Below are positions 35,001-47,000 of a stretch of 64,000 bases of DNA, piece by piece. The notes below the pieces were generated by a model. That model ran no database searches, was not told where the DNA came from, and saw nothing but the letters and a program-made list of their open reading frames with translations. The DNA is from Ixodes scapularis (taxonomy: Eukaryota; Arthropoda; Arachnida; Ixodida; Ixodidae), in contig NW_024609835.1 of the NCBI RefSeq assembly GCF_016920785.2, positions 28,841,297 to 28,905,296 of the forward strand, read 5' to 3'. The position numbers and the translations under genes were made by a program. Every line of letters starts with the position of its first letter. The stretch's first letter is position 1.

Positions 35001-38000
35001 TCTAGGATTTTCTTTTTCAAAGGCTCTTAATAAAAAGAAAAGTGAAAGTGGTTTGGGGATACTCAAGGGTCTAGAAAAATAGTCCTCAAACTACGAGGGT
35101 CAGTAGTGCTATTCTATATTTATGAATATATATTGTAACTTGCTTTTCTTTGCCTGGCCAACTTTTTGCACCTAACTCAGTTTGTACAGCAACTTCTGAT
35201 GTGAAGGCAATATTTTGTGGTTTTCGGAAGTTAAATTTCGTCTAAAAATGTGATTGGGAGCATTCCACAGAAAGGCACTAAATCAAAACATCATAATATT
35301 TTTTTTTATATATAGGAGCATTTTATAGAGGGGCGCTAATCAAAACATTGAGATAATTTTTTTTTTTTTTTTATATAGAGGAGCACAACAGAGTTAGTAC
35401 GGACAACTTATCGCCGGTTTTCCATTTTTTGTCACGAGTGAAGCACTGTCATCAAAACTACCATGGTGAAATGGAACCATGTTGATCCACCGCAGTAAAA
35501 TTTAGTGCCCATCCGTTTCAGTTCCACGGGGGTTCAACTAAAATGTACAATGTCATATTAATATTGACAAAGTTATGCACAGCACCTAGACTGAGCCTTT
35601 TAGGGTTAGGCTATATATACTAGTAAGTTAAATCAGGTGAGGTTGTATAAGGCTAAAGACTGGCTCACAAACTCGCGACTGCTTATGTCTGAAAGCGTTA
35701 AAACTTTTTGTGATCTCTTACTACGAGTGAAGGCCACTGGCACCATCCGTCGGGTGGCCCGGAAACGCTCGAGCTTTCTGTTTCCTAAAATACTTGCGCG
35801 CATCGTCATTTTTTTATTAGCTCGAAAATCTTTTGACGACATTATGAACTGCCATTTCTCGTCAATAGTATGTACATTTGATCTTGCAAATACCGCAAAA
35901 CCTTCCCCCTAGTGAAATGCAAATTTAGGGCCACCTCGTAGGTGGCGCCAGCGTGTTGAATGTGTTCTTTAGAGAGCCTTATTTCGGAGATTTCGCAACA
36001 CGTGCCACGAGGAGTTGAAAGCGTTGATCGTCTGCAAGCGCTTCCGCCTTCCCGCCTGCTTCCCCCCCCCCCCCCCCCCCCCCCCGACCGACGATACAGC
36101 GTGTGCGTGCTTGCAATAACTCGGTGCGGAAGGCGTCCGCCATTAAATTGCAAACGCTCCCCACGGTTTGAGTTGCTTCCTCTCTTAAATCCGGTCTCTC
36201 TAGTGTTCTCCCGTCGTAAGAAACTGTGAGAGCTCCATTGCAAGCAAACGCAAGTGTGTGAACCGGCCTTAAGTCATATACAGGTCAGGCGAGATTTGAA
36301 TGGGTCTGCGCAGAAGCCGCCAAACCGGGACTCCATACTCACCCGTGAAAAAGGGTGAAACGCGCGACCTGGCCAGAGAACAGCTCAGAGGAGAGCTGGA
36401 CGGAAGCACGCCCTGGCTGTTTGTGACAACGGCCACTTTCGAGCCGAGGGGCGGCGGCGGGGCGGGAGGGGTTAGCGCCGAGCGCGGGGAGTCTCTGCCG
36501 TCTGCACGCAAACGGGGTGGGAAGCGTCCCCCGGGGTTAGTTCGACCCGCAGGCACAAGCCGTCTCGTGAGTGCAACCGCCACAGCTGTGGCGGGAAAAG
36601 CGAGTGGCAGAGACGGCATACAAAAGCACCTAATGACGGACTCTACCGTGGAAAATGGTAAGCCGAATTTTCAACTTTTCAATGGATGACTGTTACGGCA
36701 GCACAGCTCACTCTACGTGCGCAGCGACATAGTTCGTCAAGTTCCTCCTTGATGTTTAATGTCTAGAGCAGGGGCTCTCAAACTGGGTTCTGGGGAACAC
36801 AGGGGTTCCACGAGCTGGTCTCATGGGTCTCAAATTGCAACCCCCTCGCCCCCATGTCGCAGGCTGCGCGGCAGGACCATGCAAAGCGCCTTCATCTCAA
36901 TTTGTACTGACATCGCGATTGATATGGTGGGGATATATGGGAAGCAACACGAGCAAAATTGCCTACAATTGTGCATCTGTTGCTTCTTAGTCGGCAAATA
37001 TGGAGAGGGGGGGGGAGGTGTTCCGCGGCAGTTTTTGAGGCTTCCTGGGGTTCCCAAGACAAAAAAAGTTTCAGAACCCTTGGTCTAGAGAAAGAGGAAC
37101 TAAAAATGTTTACAAGAAATATGTTTATGCCATGGATACTCAAATTGGGATCTCGAATTGGGTTCCCCAGTCTCCAATTTTTTTCGAGTGATCCTACTTT
37201 AGTGAAATGTTTGCCTAATGTGAGCACTCTCAAGTCCTCTCCTACAACTAACCTCTTCAAATTTTCTCCTTTACAGTTGTAAATTTTTGACTGGAGCTTA
37301 CCTCTTGAAGATACTGTAATCATACAAGAGCCCATCCATTTCTGAGCCGCACTCGCCACTCTCTGCATTATGTAAACAACCTCACCTTCGTTTTCTCCAG
37401 TCTTCTCCTAGTGTTAAGCTTATATATTTTGATGTTTGTCCCCCCTCATGTAAAGCCCCCAAAGGGTAAAATAAATAAAATGAAATGGAGCATCGTATGC
37501 TAGCAGGCTGCTATGTTAGCAGAATATGAAAGACTTCATGCAAGCTCCACTGAGTCATCACTTCCAAAGTGAGGCAAGAAGTTTACAACTCACCCTTTGC
37601 AGAATGAGTCGAGTGAACCTTCAGTACGCCTGGGGGGTGGGGCGAAGATGATGGGGAATGACTTCGCCTAAAGAAAACAATGAAGAGGGTAAAGCTCCAG
37701 GCAATTTGCATACAGTAGCTTTTAGACATAGGTGGTACACAATGCAGCATACAAAACGTGTAATGCCGGTGCAGACAGTTGAAACGACAGCAACTCGAAC
37801 AACTCTAAAAAGCAACACAAAAATTAGCGTCGCAAAGCTACTTTTTATAGCTTTAGTGTCACAGCTGTACCAGTGCTTGTAATTACTGCGGATGCAACCA
37901 CCAGGAGAAGCTTTCTAACATGCCAGTGCTCTCGAACAATTTATACTGGCTGCCAACTCATCTGTGCAACGTGCGGCAGAACACACCCAACCCTCCCGCA

Positions 38001-41000
38001 GCTCAAAAAAAAAAAAGGTGATCAAATCAAGGAGAGAGAGCGAGGGCAGATGAAACAATTCCTCTCCTTCTCTCCAACCAGTGGCAGCAAAATCGAAGCC
38101 CCTTCGTCCCTCTTCTCCTTGCAGTAGCACGGAGCTGCGGCATGCCAGGAGAGGCTACGCTACGACATCTGGAACCTGTCTTCAACTGGTCTGTTTACCA
38201 CGTCAAAAGTATTCTCTACATTTCGGCCCGATGACGTCGCAGAAGTGTATTGCTGTTGGCTGCAACGATTTTCGCGGTGTCACAGCGGCTGGGGCGGACG
38301 CTAAACGCACCAGTTGGAGATGCATTGCAGGCACCGTAAGCTGCAGATACGCGGAAGTGACCATAGCGCAGCGAATCAAGATAAGACGATTGTGATTGGG
38401 TAGAAGAGGAAGAAGCAGAGGGATTGGGGGCGTGTGTGATTGATTCCTTCTCGATTCGACGAGTTACCATCGCATTCGCGTAAGTGCAGTCGTAGTCACC
38501 GCAGAGTTTGCTCGCTTCGCGTGGGAGATTTCGCGGTGAGTGTTTTACTTCGCCTCCTTCGATTCAAGAGGAGCGGCGAGGGCGCTACCTGTCGGGCGAC
38601 GGCAGGACGAGGCAGTGGGTTCCGGCCGCAGACGAGAGCAGCCGCGGGGAGCCGACCGCCGGGGGTTCGGCGGGGGTCACCTGGATCTGGGGGGGCAGGG
38701 GCCCGCCCCCGAGCGAGATCAGCTGAGGGGCCAGCACGTCCTTGCCCACGATCACGCCTTGCACCGACGGGCTCGAGGGACTGGATGCCCTGCACGTTAT
38801 TCCACGTTATTCCTCCGGTTTGGCAGGCAGCGAGAACTTTCCCGCAACGGCAGTAGCAGGGAGGAGGGAGAAGCCACCATCGGCGGTAATGACACACAAA
38901 CTAGAGCCCCCTAATAAGCTACACTCGGAAGGTGTGCATTCCAATCCAGAAATTCCGTTTGAGTGCTGTTGCACTGGTCGCCAGGGCAGGACAACGTTCT
39001 CGGAGAGAGTGTCTCGCTTAGCAGCCCAGACCAACCGAAAATGCGCCCCGTTTGTTTGTACCGCTTCACGATACGTACACTCGAGGCATTCGGTACCGCC
39101 CTGCAACGACCCCGATCTATGCGTCGGCGTACGCTCGGCCTCCGCCGAAATGCAGCTCTAGTGTGCACTTGCCAAAGTTCCTGAACTTAAAGGCCGACTT
39201 TCAGAATCGTCGTCTGCCGGACAGAAAACCAGTTCCCAGCTTCCTTTTCTCCATTCCCTCTCGTAATCTTCTCTCCTGCTCTCCCAACCGGAGAGAGTCT
39301 CCAAGCTACTACCCACAAAGGGAATTTAGGGAAAGTTTCCTTTTTTCTGGCTGCTCATTGGCCTTCAATTGAAAATTTATTAGCAATTTTCTGAAAGTTT
39401 TAATGAGGAAATGGCGACCAAAGGAGCCTCCAAATACATGAAGATGAGTGACAAACACTATCAAAAACATGCCCCATTTCCTCATTCAATATTTTGAAAA
39501 CTTGGCTGACAACTTTTGATTTAGGTAAGGGTTAGTTTGGCATCGAGTCTGAACCACAAGCACAACAAGTATGAGCAAAGACTGACCATATGTCAATGTA
39601 TAGTTTATTAATGTGAAAGCATTAAAAAGGCAGCACTGAAGTCATTTTTGAAAAAGGTAGTTTTTGATCTTATATTATTTAAAAAGTGTTAGTTCCCACA
39701 TATACCAAGTCCTGTAATACAAAACAGCCTATTCATCTCAGGGCAATAGAAAAACATGTGGACTCTTTTTTCTCGTGGACTATATTGGTGTGAACCAATG
39801 AACGCCCTGCAATACGCGCAGATTCCGAACAATTTTATTATAACTCGTTTAAAAGAAAGCCCGATAGGTACACATTCAGGTAAAACTACTTTTTTTCCGC
39901 GGGCGAAGCCATCGCTTGCAATTTGCCGACACGCGTTTTTCGCCAACCACTTCACTCGGAAGAAGATTCTTCCCAAAAAGGGCATGTCGCAATCTTTGAA
40001 CACGCTTTTAATGAGGGAATAAGCTACGGACGGTTGTGGGTTTGGGTTTGTTGGTATGTTTAGAGCGTCTAGATTGAGTTGTCACCACAAAAGGACGATT
40101 TTAGAATCAAATTCAGTGCCCCTTTAAGTGTCCCATGGAGCGAGCAGACGTCATCAGCTTTGAAGCTGCGCCAAACAGCACGTAAACTCCTTTTTCCTAG
40201 TGAAGCCGCGATCTGGTGGTTCCCAGCTTTGAAGCCACGCGAAAAGCCTAGCCAAACGGCACCCAGTTTTCTCGATCATAAAGGGGCGGAGTTAAGCCAA
40301 AACCTGATCGATTTCGGCTTCGGCCCCATTGGCTGGCGTGCGTCGTAGTTTCAAGGAACGAAGTTCCGATTGGCCGCTGCATGTCAGTTTCACCGACTCC
40401 CACCCCATGGCGCTGTGTGTCCGTGCCACCAGTGCGCGGGTAACATGAAGTGTCTTGCCGCCAGCGAGGCAGCGGCTGCACACCCAAAGTCAGAGCGTCG
40501 AGGAGAGTGCGCGCTCGGCCGTCGACGCAAGTACGCCGCAGACGAAATAAGAGAGCCGAAGAACGACATGCGTGCTTTTGCATTCACAAATCATGTGCCT
40601 CGAGCCTTTTTTTTCGCAGCAACAGAAACACTTTTTTTTTTCTCCGAAGCACCCAGTACTTTTTTGTTGTGAACGTTTTCAGCTGTAGAGATCCCATCGC
40701 AACTGATAGACGCGGTAGTTAATGCAGAAAAGCAGACTTGGGTCAGAAAAATGTGCAGGGGGGGGGGGGGGGGGGGGGGGAAGAATGCAAACACAACTCA
40801 CATGACCGGAGGTGACGTCAGTATTTTGCTGACAGCCGTGGTGTTTGGGGTGCCCAGCTGAATACTCCCAGAGGGAATGGCCATCTGCAGCACGCCTGAA
40901 ACAGCCACAACATCTCTTGTAGTGTGAGCTACACTGACCGAGGTTGAGCAGCTTCGCGTGGCTCGCATAATCAGCCGTGCTCCGTGCTGCGCAAGCGCAA

Positions 41001-44000
41001 GGAGCAGTGACGTCACACGGTGCACAGCTGGCGCGCGAAAGCTGCCGCCGCGGCAGACGCACTGGCGCCGCCACGTGCCCAGCTGTGCGCCTCCGTTGCG
41101 CAGTAGCCAAGTCTGATGCTGCACCTGAGCCGCTTGATAGCGCCTCTCATTTTGTGCGCATAAGCTCACGCTACATATATCCTGGCATAGCCGAGCTAAG
41201 CCACCGCAATTTTTTTTTGTCTTCTTTACTTTTTTTTTTTTTTTCCCAGTCTCAGAGCTAACAATCACATTAAATACACACCACCTCACTTACACTTTAA
41301 AGAGGGACACTACCCAGAAAAAGAACATTCCTGCAAAAAAAGTTGACTTTTGAAAAATGTAATGTTTATATCTACCAACATCTAGAGAGTATTCCCAGAA
41401 AGATTCATTAGTCTACACTGCGTAGCCAATTTTTTTTATAAATTCTTTTCGATCCACTGGTGCTAAAGAAAAGGTAGAGGTTGGAGCACTTTGAACGTGT
41501 TTTTCTCTGTTCCATTTTTTGGCATAAATATCACTTCGGGAAAACTACTAATTGGTAACGGGTCGAAGGGAAAGACTCACTCATTGTTTTTACTAACTGG
41601 AATTTAATGGGCAATGCAACTGTTGCACTACTTTTTTACTTTGTGGATGTCTTTATAAAATATGCTAAGATTTTGTCGACTATATAAAAAGCAAGAAATT
41701 CATTTGATTTTTCATTACAATGTTAGCAACAATAAATTAAGAAGTTTTGTTTTCACAATTGCACTCTCCAGGCATTCTGCTGCATATCTAGTGAAGGTAA
41801 ACGTTGGGTATTACATTCACTTTCTTTTGAAAGTTTTCCTAAACTAAGCCTGTGTGTCCCTGATAAAAACAACTACAATTTCTTTTATAACTATTGTATG
41901 CAGATGAAACTTTGCACTGCATTTTGCTTCTCAACTGCCAATATATATACCGTAAATTTTATTCATATTAAGCCAAAGGTTCAAAAGTTGACCCTTTTGG
42001 GTCAACTTAGTGTCCCTCCTTAAGCATTTTTTTTTTTCAGTAAACAATAAGCAACATAATTCTTCCCAATCTACTCTGCCGAAAGGCAGTACTTGTCAGA
42101 AACAGAGCCTCAAAATGTCTTCCACACTGAATTTCCTCTATTAATAAAAACAGCGGTTGGATGTGATTGGAAGTCAGGTGAGCTCAAAGTCAGCAATGGA
42201 CGTCATGTAGAGACATTCAACAAATCCCATCACTAAAACAAGCAACATGCATATTGTGTGAATCACGCAGGATCAAGAACCATTGATTTGATTTTACTTT
42301 AAATTGAATACAGGGATGATAGAATGAAAAGCTAGAGACTGACAAAATATTCATGGTGCAGAACCTAAATAGGCTGGAATGAATAGTGGATATGTTTACA
42401 AGAATAAGTAGATAGTACAGTATAGACCACTTACAACGTAACCGCTTGTAGCGCAGGACCGGGTATAACGCGGCTTTTTTAAACCACCGGTTCGCCTCCC
42501 ATAGAACTCCATGTAATTACATACCGCTTAAAATGCAGGCGCGCAAAGGGAAATACCAGTTATAGTGCAGTTTTCGGAACAGCCCGGCTACCGCGCCGAC
42601 TGACTGACTCTATGGCGCACCGTGAATTCACGAGGGCGCCCATCAAACCATTCGGCCAATCTTGGCCGCGACACGATCACATGGTCGTGTTGCCGCGGGG
42701 TCGATCGGGATCTCGAATTCGGCTCCCGACGCGCCGCTTTCTCTCCTAGCCACTGGAGGGCGCTGCAGGTGCCCCCCGTGGCAGAGCCGTTTATCGAGAG
42801 AGTTTGGCCATACATTGGTTTGAATAGGCGAGCATCTCGGGGCCAACCACAGGCCGCGAAACAGTCCCTAGCGGTGGTTGTGAGCTCTAAATTTGTGACA
42901 CGACTAATTCAAGCCGTTTTAGCGTCGCTAGAGTTAAAGGGTGTAACTCTCAGTGACTGAAAACTTTGTGCGTGCGAGGTTTTCGTCACGCCAATATTCA
43001 AGTGTAGAATAAACGAACGTGCGCTCCAAACCAGGGCCAACTTGCTAGAAACAGCGTCTCAGCTGAGACGGTGAAAGAAAGCACTGCCAAAGCCAGCGCA
43101 CGAGCCGAGCGGGACTCCGCGTCTCGAGACGCTCGCGCTCCCCACCCTTTGCGCTGTTTTCTTTCCGCCAGTCACAGGACGCTGTTATAACAAACCAACA
43201 TCAGCAGTGCAGAGAAAGGCATGAGCACGAGCGCGTGGCTTTGGAAAGTGGCTCCTATGCACGAGTTCTCGTACAAACAAAAGCGTTTTGCTGAGCTAGG
43301 TTCACGCGCCTGTACCTTTGTCTTCACTGCCGACATTTGTGTGATAAAGCAGAGAGGCCGATATTGAACGCCTCTCTTTCACGCTTTGAATGCCGTTTGC
43401 AATATTGTGACGTCGCGGTCTCCTGATTGGTCGACGCTGTGTCACAAATTTAGTTTACGCTCTAAGCGCGGGGGGAATATTCGGCGCTGGCGGCGGCCTT
43501 TGCTCCGCCTATTGGCCAAACTCTCCCAATACACGGCTCTGCCCCGTGGCAGGCGAGGAGAAACCTCCTCGCCCATCGATAGATATATACTCGGTGGGGC
43601 AGGGGGCAAGAGGCCTCTAAGAACTCCGGACGAGACCGAGACGCAGGCAGGCAAGTGGGTGGCGACCGGATCTAGGATATCGCGGGACGCGAGGCCTAAG
43701 GCCTTCTTTGTGTTTAGCGTTGGGCTTAACGTGCTGTTGTAAATATTTGTGTAATGTAGCTTGTATTTGTATTTTAGATTGAGTGTTTTGTAGCGTTGTG
43801 TGTTATTGTACCAATAAACTGGGAGCGGAATCCCGCTCCCGTGAAAGAACCAGTCTGGACTCGGGTTGTTGACGGACCACGTGGGAAACGACCAAGCGAC
43901 GGTGTTTTCAGCAGCCTAGCCGTACGTCTGAATTCCGGCGTACTTCGATTTTTAGGAGAGGGGAGTATGGCGCACCGTGAATTCACGAGGGCGCCCATCA

Positions 44001-47000
44001 AACCATTCGGCCAATTTTGGCCGCGACACGATCACATGGTCGTGTTGCCGCGGGGTCGATCGAGATCTCGAATTCGGCTCCCGACGCGCCGCTTTCTCTC
44101 CTAGCCACTGGAGGGCGCTGCAGGTGCCCCCGTGGCAGGCAAGGAGAAACCTCCTCGCCCATCGATAGATATATACTCGGTGGGGCAGGGGGCAAGAGGC
44201 CTCTAAGAACTCCGGACGAGACCGAGACGCAGGCAGGCAAGTGGGTGGCGACCGGATCTAGGATATCACGGGACGCGAGGCCTAAGGCCTTCTTTGTGTT
44301 TAGCGCTGGGCTTAACGTGCTGTTGTAAATATTTGTGTAATGTAGCTTGTATTTGTATTTTAGATTGAGTGTTTTGTAGCGTTGTGTGTTATTGTACCAA
44401 TAAACTGGGAGCGGAATCCCGCTCCCGTGAAAGAACCAGTCTGGACTCGGGTTGTTGACGGACCACGCGGGAAACGGCGAATCGGCGGCGGTACGCGATT
44501 TCCTACAACTCAGAGAGCACGCTTCCCTGTGCGACACTAGATAACGGCGCGAGCCGCAAGCGGCACTCGCGGGGCAAGGAGGTTGCTCGAGGAAGCGGGG
44601 AGAAGCGAAGAGAGAGGCTTCAGCTGCCATAGCGACGGAGGGACGCACGGACGTGTCGTTCACGTGCGTGCGTCCCTTCGCTGCGTTGGAAACGTTGGAA
44701 GGGTTGGAAGCTAACCTCCTTGGCTGGAAGCAACTGCAACGACTGAGGAGAAGAGTTCGCGCGCGTTGAATGCCGGTCGCGGGCCAGCCGGCCGGCTGCT
44801 TTTATCCGCAAACATGGCGTCGGTTTTGATCGTCGACGTAGACGGCGTGGTAGAAGCTCGTCATTCCGCGTAAAAGCGCTATCCTGGACTGTGAATTTTC
44901 GTTGTGTGTCGCTATGATAACCCAACACGTACTGGAAGGGAAGATCCACCTACTCGTGCGGCGATGTTGTAGCGGGACTCTCAAGACGGCAGAAACGCCC
45001 GTGTCGTCGTGTTTGTTTACTTCGACTACAGTGGTGCTTTCTAAGCATTTGTGTTTTCGAACATCGCCCGGCTTTTTTATTTGGAGCATTTCACGCCTGT
45101 GCTCAAGTTGAAGGTATTACTGGCGCGTACCGTATAAAGGATGCGAATTTTCACGCGTTTTCATCGCCGGAGAAAAGTGATTAGGGTTAGCAATCCTGAA
45201 CGCTCGCAACGTCCGTCTGCAACCCGTGATGCCGCTGCGCCAGGCAATAGTCGCTCATTTCTTTCAAAATCTGTGACACACTTGAGTGAGAAGTGTACTA
45301 GTCTGGTGAAATAAAGACTTTCCTCAAACTAAGCTTTATTTTTCATCTAACATAAAATAAATTCTTTTACAAAGGTAAGTTGTCTGATGGCATGCATTTT
45401 GGCCTGAAAAATTGATGTTTTGGTTATAGAGCGGTACCGCTTATAGTGCGGACTTTCGCGACTCCCGCGACATACGTTATATGCGGTCTACACTGTATGT
45501 CTATTCATCAATTCGTTCATCTGCAAACAATGGTACAATTTCTCGCTTCCCCCCACAATCACCATTAGACAGATCAGCAAAAACTTAATTTTTAAATGAC
45601 GAAAGCTGGTCTATGACACGGAAATGACTAACGAAATATCCCGAGAGATGACCCCACCCCCGAAAGATAGCCTGTCCCTATTTTTGGAGTGATTTTCTAT
45701 TTTTCCAAAAACACCGAAAGATAGCCCGCCCAGCAGCAGAAATGGTGTTACCTAGCCACGGCGGGAGATGAGCAAACATTGGCCCCTCCCTGCGATCACA
45801 AGTTTCGCAAGTCACAATACCTAAAACTAGCATATTTTTCAACTTCTTTTTATCGCACATTGAAAGTTAGCTTTCTCCTTATTTTAACCCGATTTGCTTT
45901 CGATTTTAGCTGGGTCATCTCTTGAAATGATACGTTACAACATCCCCAGCATAACTTGGCAAACGGCAAAGTAAAAACCCAGCAGGCTAATCAGAGCGTG
46001 GGAGCGAGGCACGGAACGACATGGTACCATCGGCATTCGCTCCTCCCACAGAGGGCTGTCACATGCTCCACATCACCCTTCCGACTGGCTCACAAGAACC
46101 GTAACTATCACACTTTGCCAAATTATGATGAAAGTGAGTATTCACTGCGATCAAAGTGAGCTGAAAACATAAAAGCACCACAGCACATCGTGCCCCAATA
46201 AACTTCCGGCAGCGCAATTTTTTTTCTGCCACGAAAACACAACGATCAGGGAAGACAATGTTTCTTCGAGGAACTCGTGACCGTAACAAAGTTTGTGACA
46301 TTCTGGGCGTTCTTCGAGAAAGATCAAAATTACTCAAAACAAAAATAAAACAAGAAAATCGGAAGGGCGCAGGGTTTTTTCGATAGCGGGTGGTAGCGAG
46401 CTTGTTTGGAAATAGACACCAGTGAACAATAATCGGCTGATTGCTCATAAATATAGGGCGTCTGAAATGCTGTGGCTCAATTTAAGACAGGGATGTAAAA
46501 ATCGGCGCCTGCATGTAGCAATCTAAACTTTTTGTCAAAAGTTGATTTCACAAGTGGGTTTTACCTCATACAATTATGAGGCAAAGTTACCTTTCTGTAA
46601 AAAAATTAAGGCCAAAACATTTGCCAGGGTTAATGGCAAACGGCGACGCAGATGACCAAGTCGAGTGGCGGCACGCTTTTGGCACACATATTGATATATG
46701 GCGTCGGGAGCGGTGTCGGAATGTGTAGCTAACCAGCGAAAAATGTGGTTATACAACCACATTTTCTTTTATATTTCTTACTACAAGTTTTTCTATCATT
46801 GTCCTTACTTTTAGACCAAAGGTACATTATATAAAGATTATATGTTCATTTGAATAGACCTCGATCGTCGCGGGCAGTCTCGATTTTTTTTTAAAAAGCA
46901 AACCGGAACAAGGAGGTAGCGCCATCTATCAATACAGTAAAACCTCGTTATAAAAAAGTTAAAGGAGCGATCGTAATTATTTTGTTATAAGTTATAACCA

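Larger units (their letters stand above)
33486..38588 (-). other. cic intron with unplaced candidate exons
   Basis: It contains two well-formed exon candidates (36501-36343, 33734-33594), a Tigger-type left end at 34298 and a hAT MITE at 36769-37082. A poly-C run lies at 36062-36085. From 34510 to 35940 and 37400 to 38580 I see nothing further that can be supported. Confidence 0.6.
42418..45495. mobile_element. second copy of the 24510-26939 repeat, inverted and interrupted by an LTR pair
   Basis: The left end CAGTATAGACCACTTACAAC and the inverted right end CAGTGTAGACCGCATATAAC are flanked by TA. Outside the 42605-44500 insertion it follows the first copy closely, including CACCGGTTCGCCTC, GCAAGCGGCACTCGCGGGGC and AAAATAAAGCTTAGTTTGAG in reverse order. 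Confidence 0.85.

Noticed and set aside
36300..36689. 129-codon plus-strand open frame
   Set aside because: It is the antisense of a GC-rich candidate exon and has no recognisable content.
37307..37367. 61-nt minus-strand exon candidate with GTAAGC donor
   Set aside because: It contains a stop in the phase required after exon 8, and its acceptor lacks a pyrimidine tract.
37594..37629. 36-nt minus-strand exon with CCCCCCAG acceptor and GTGAGT donor
   Set aside because: The signals are good but it is open in two phases, has no similarity and is too short to judge; kept only as a possibility.
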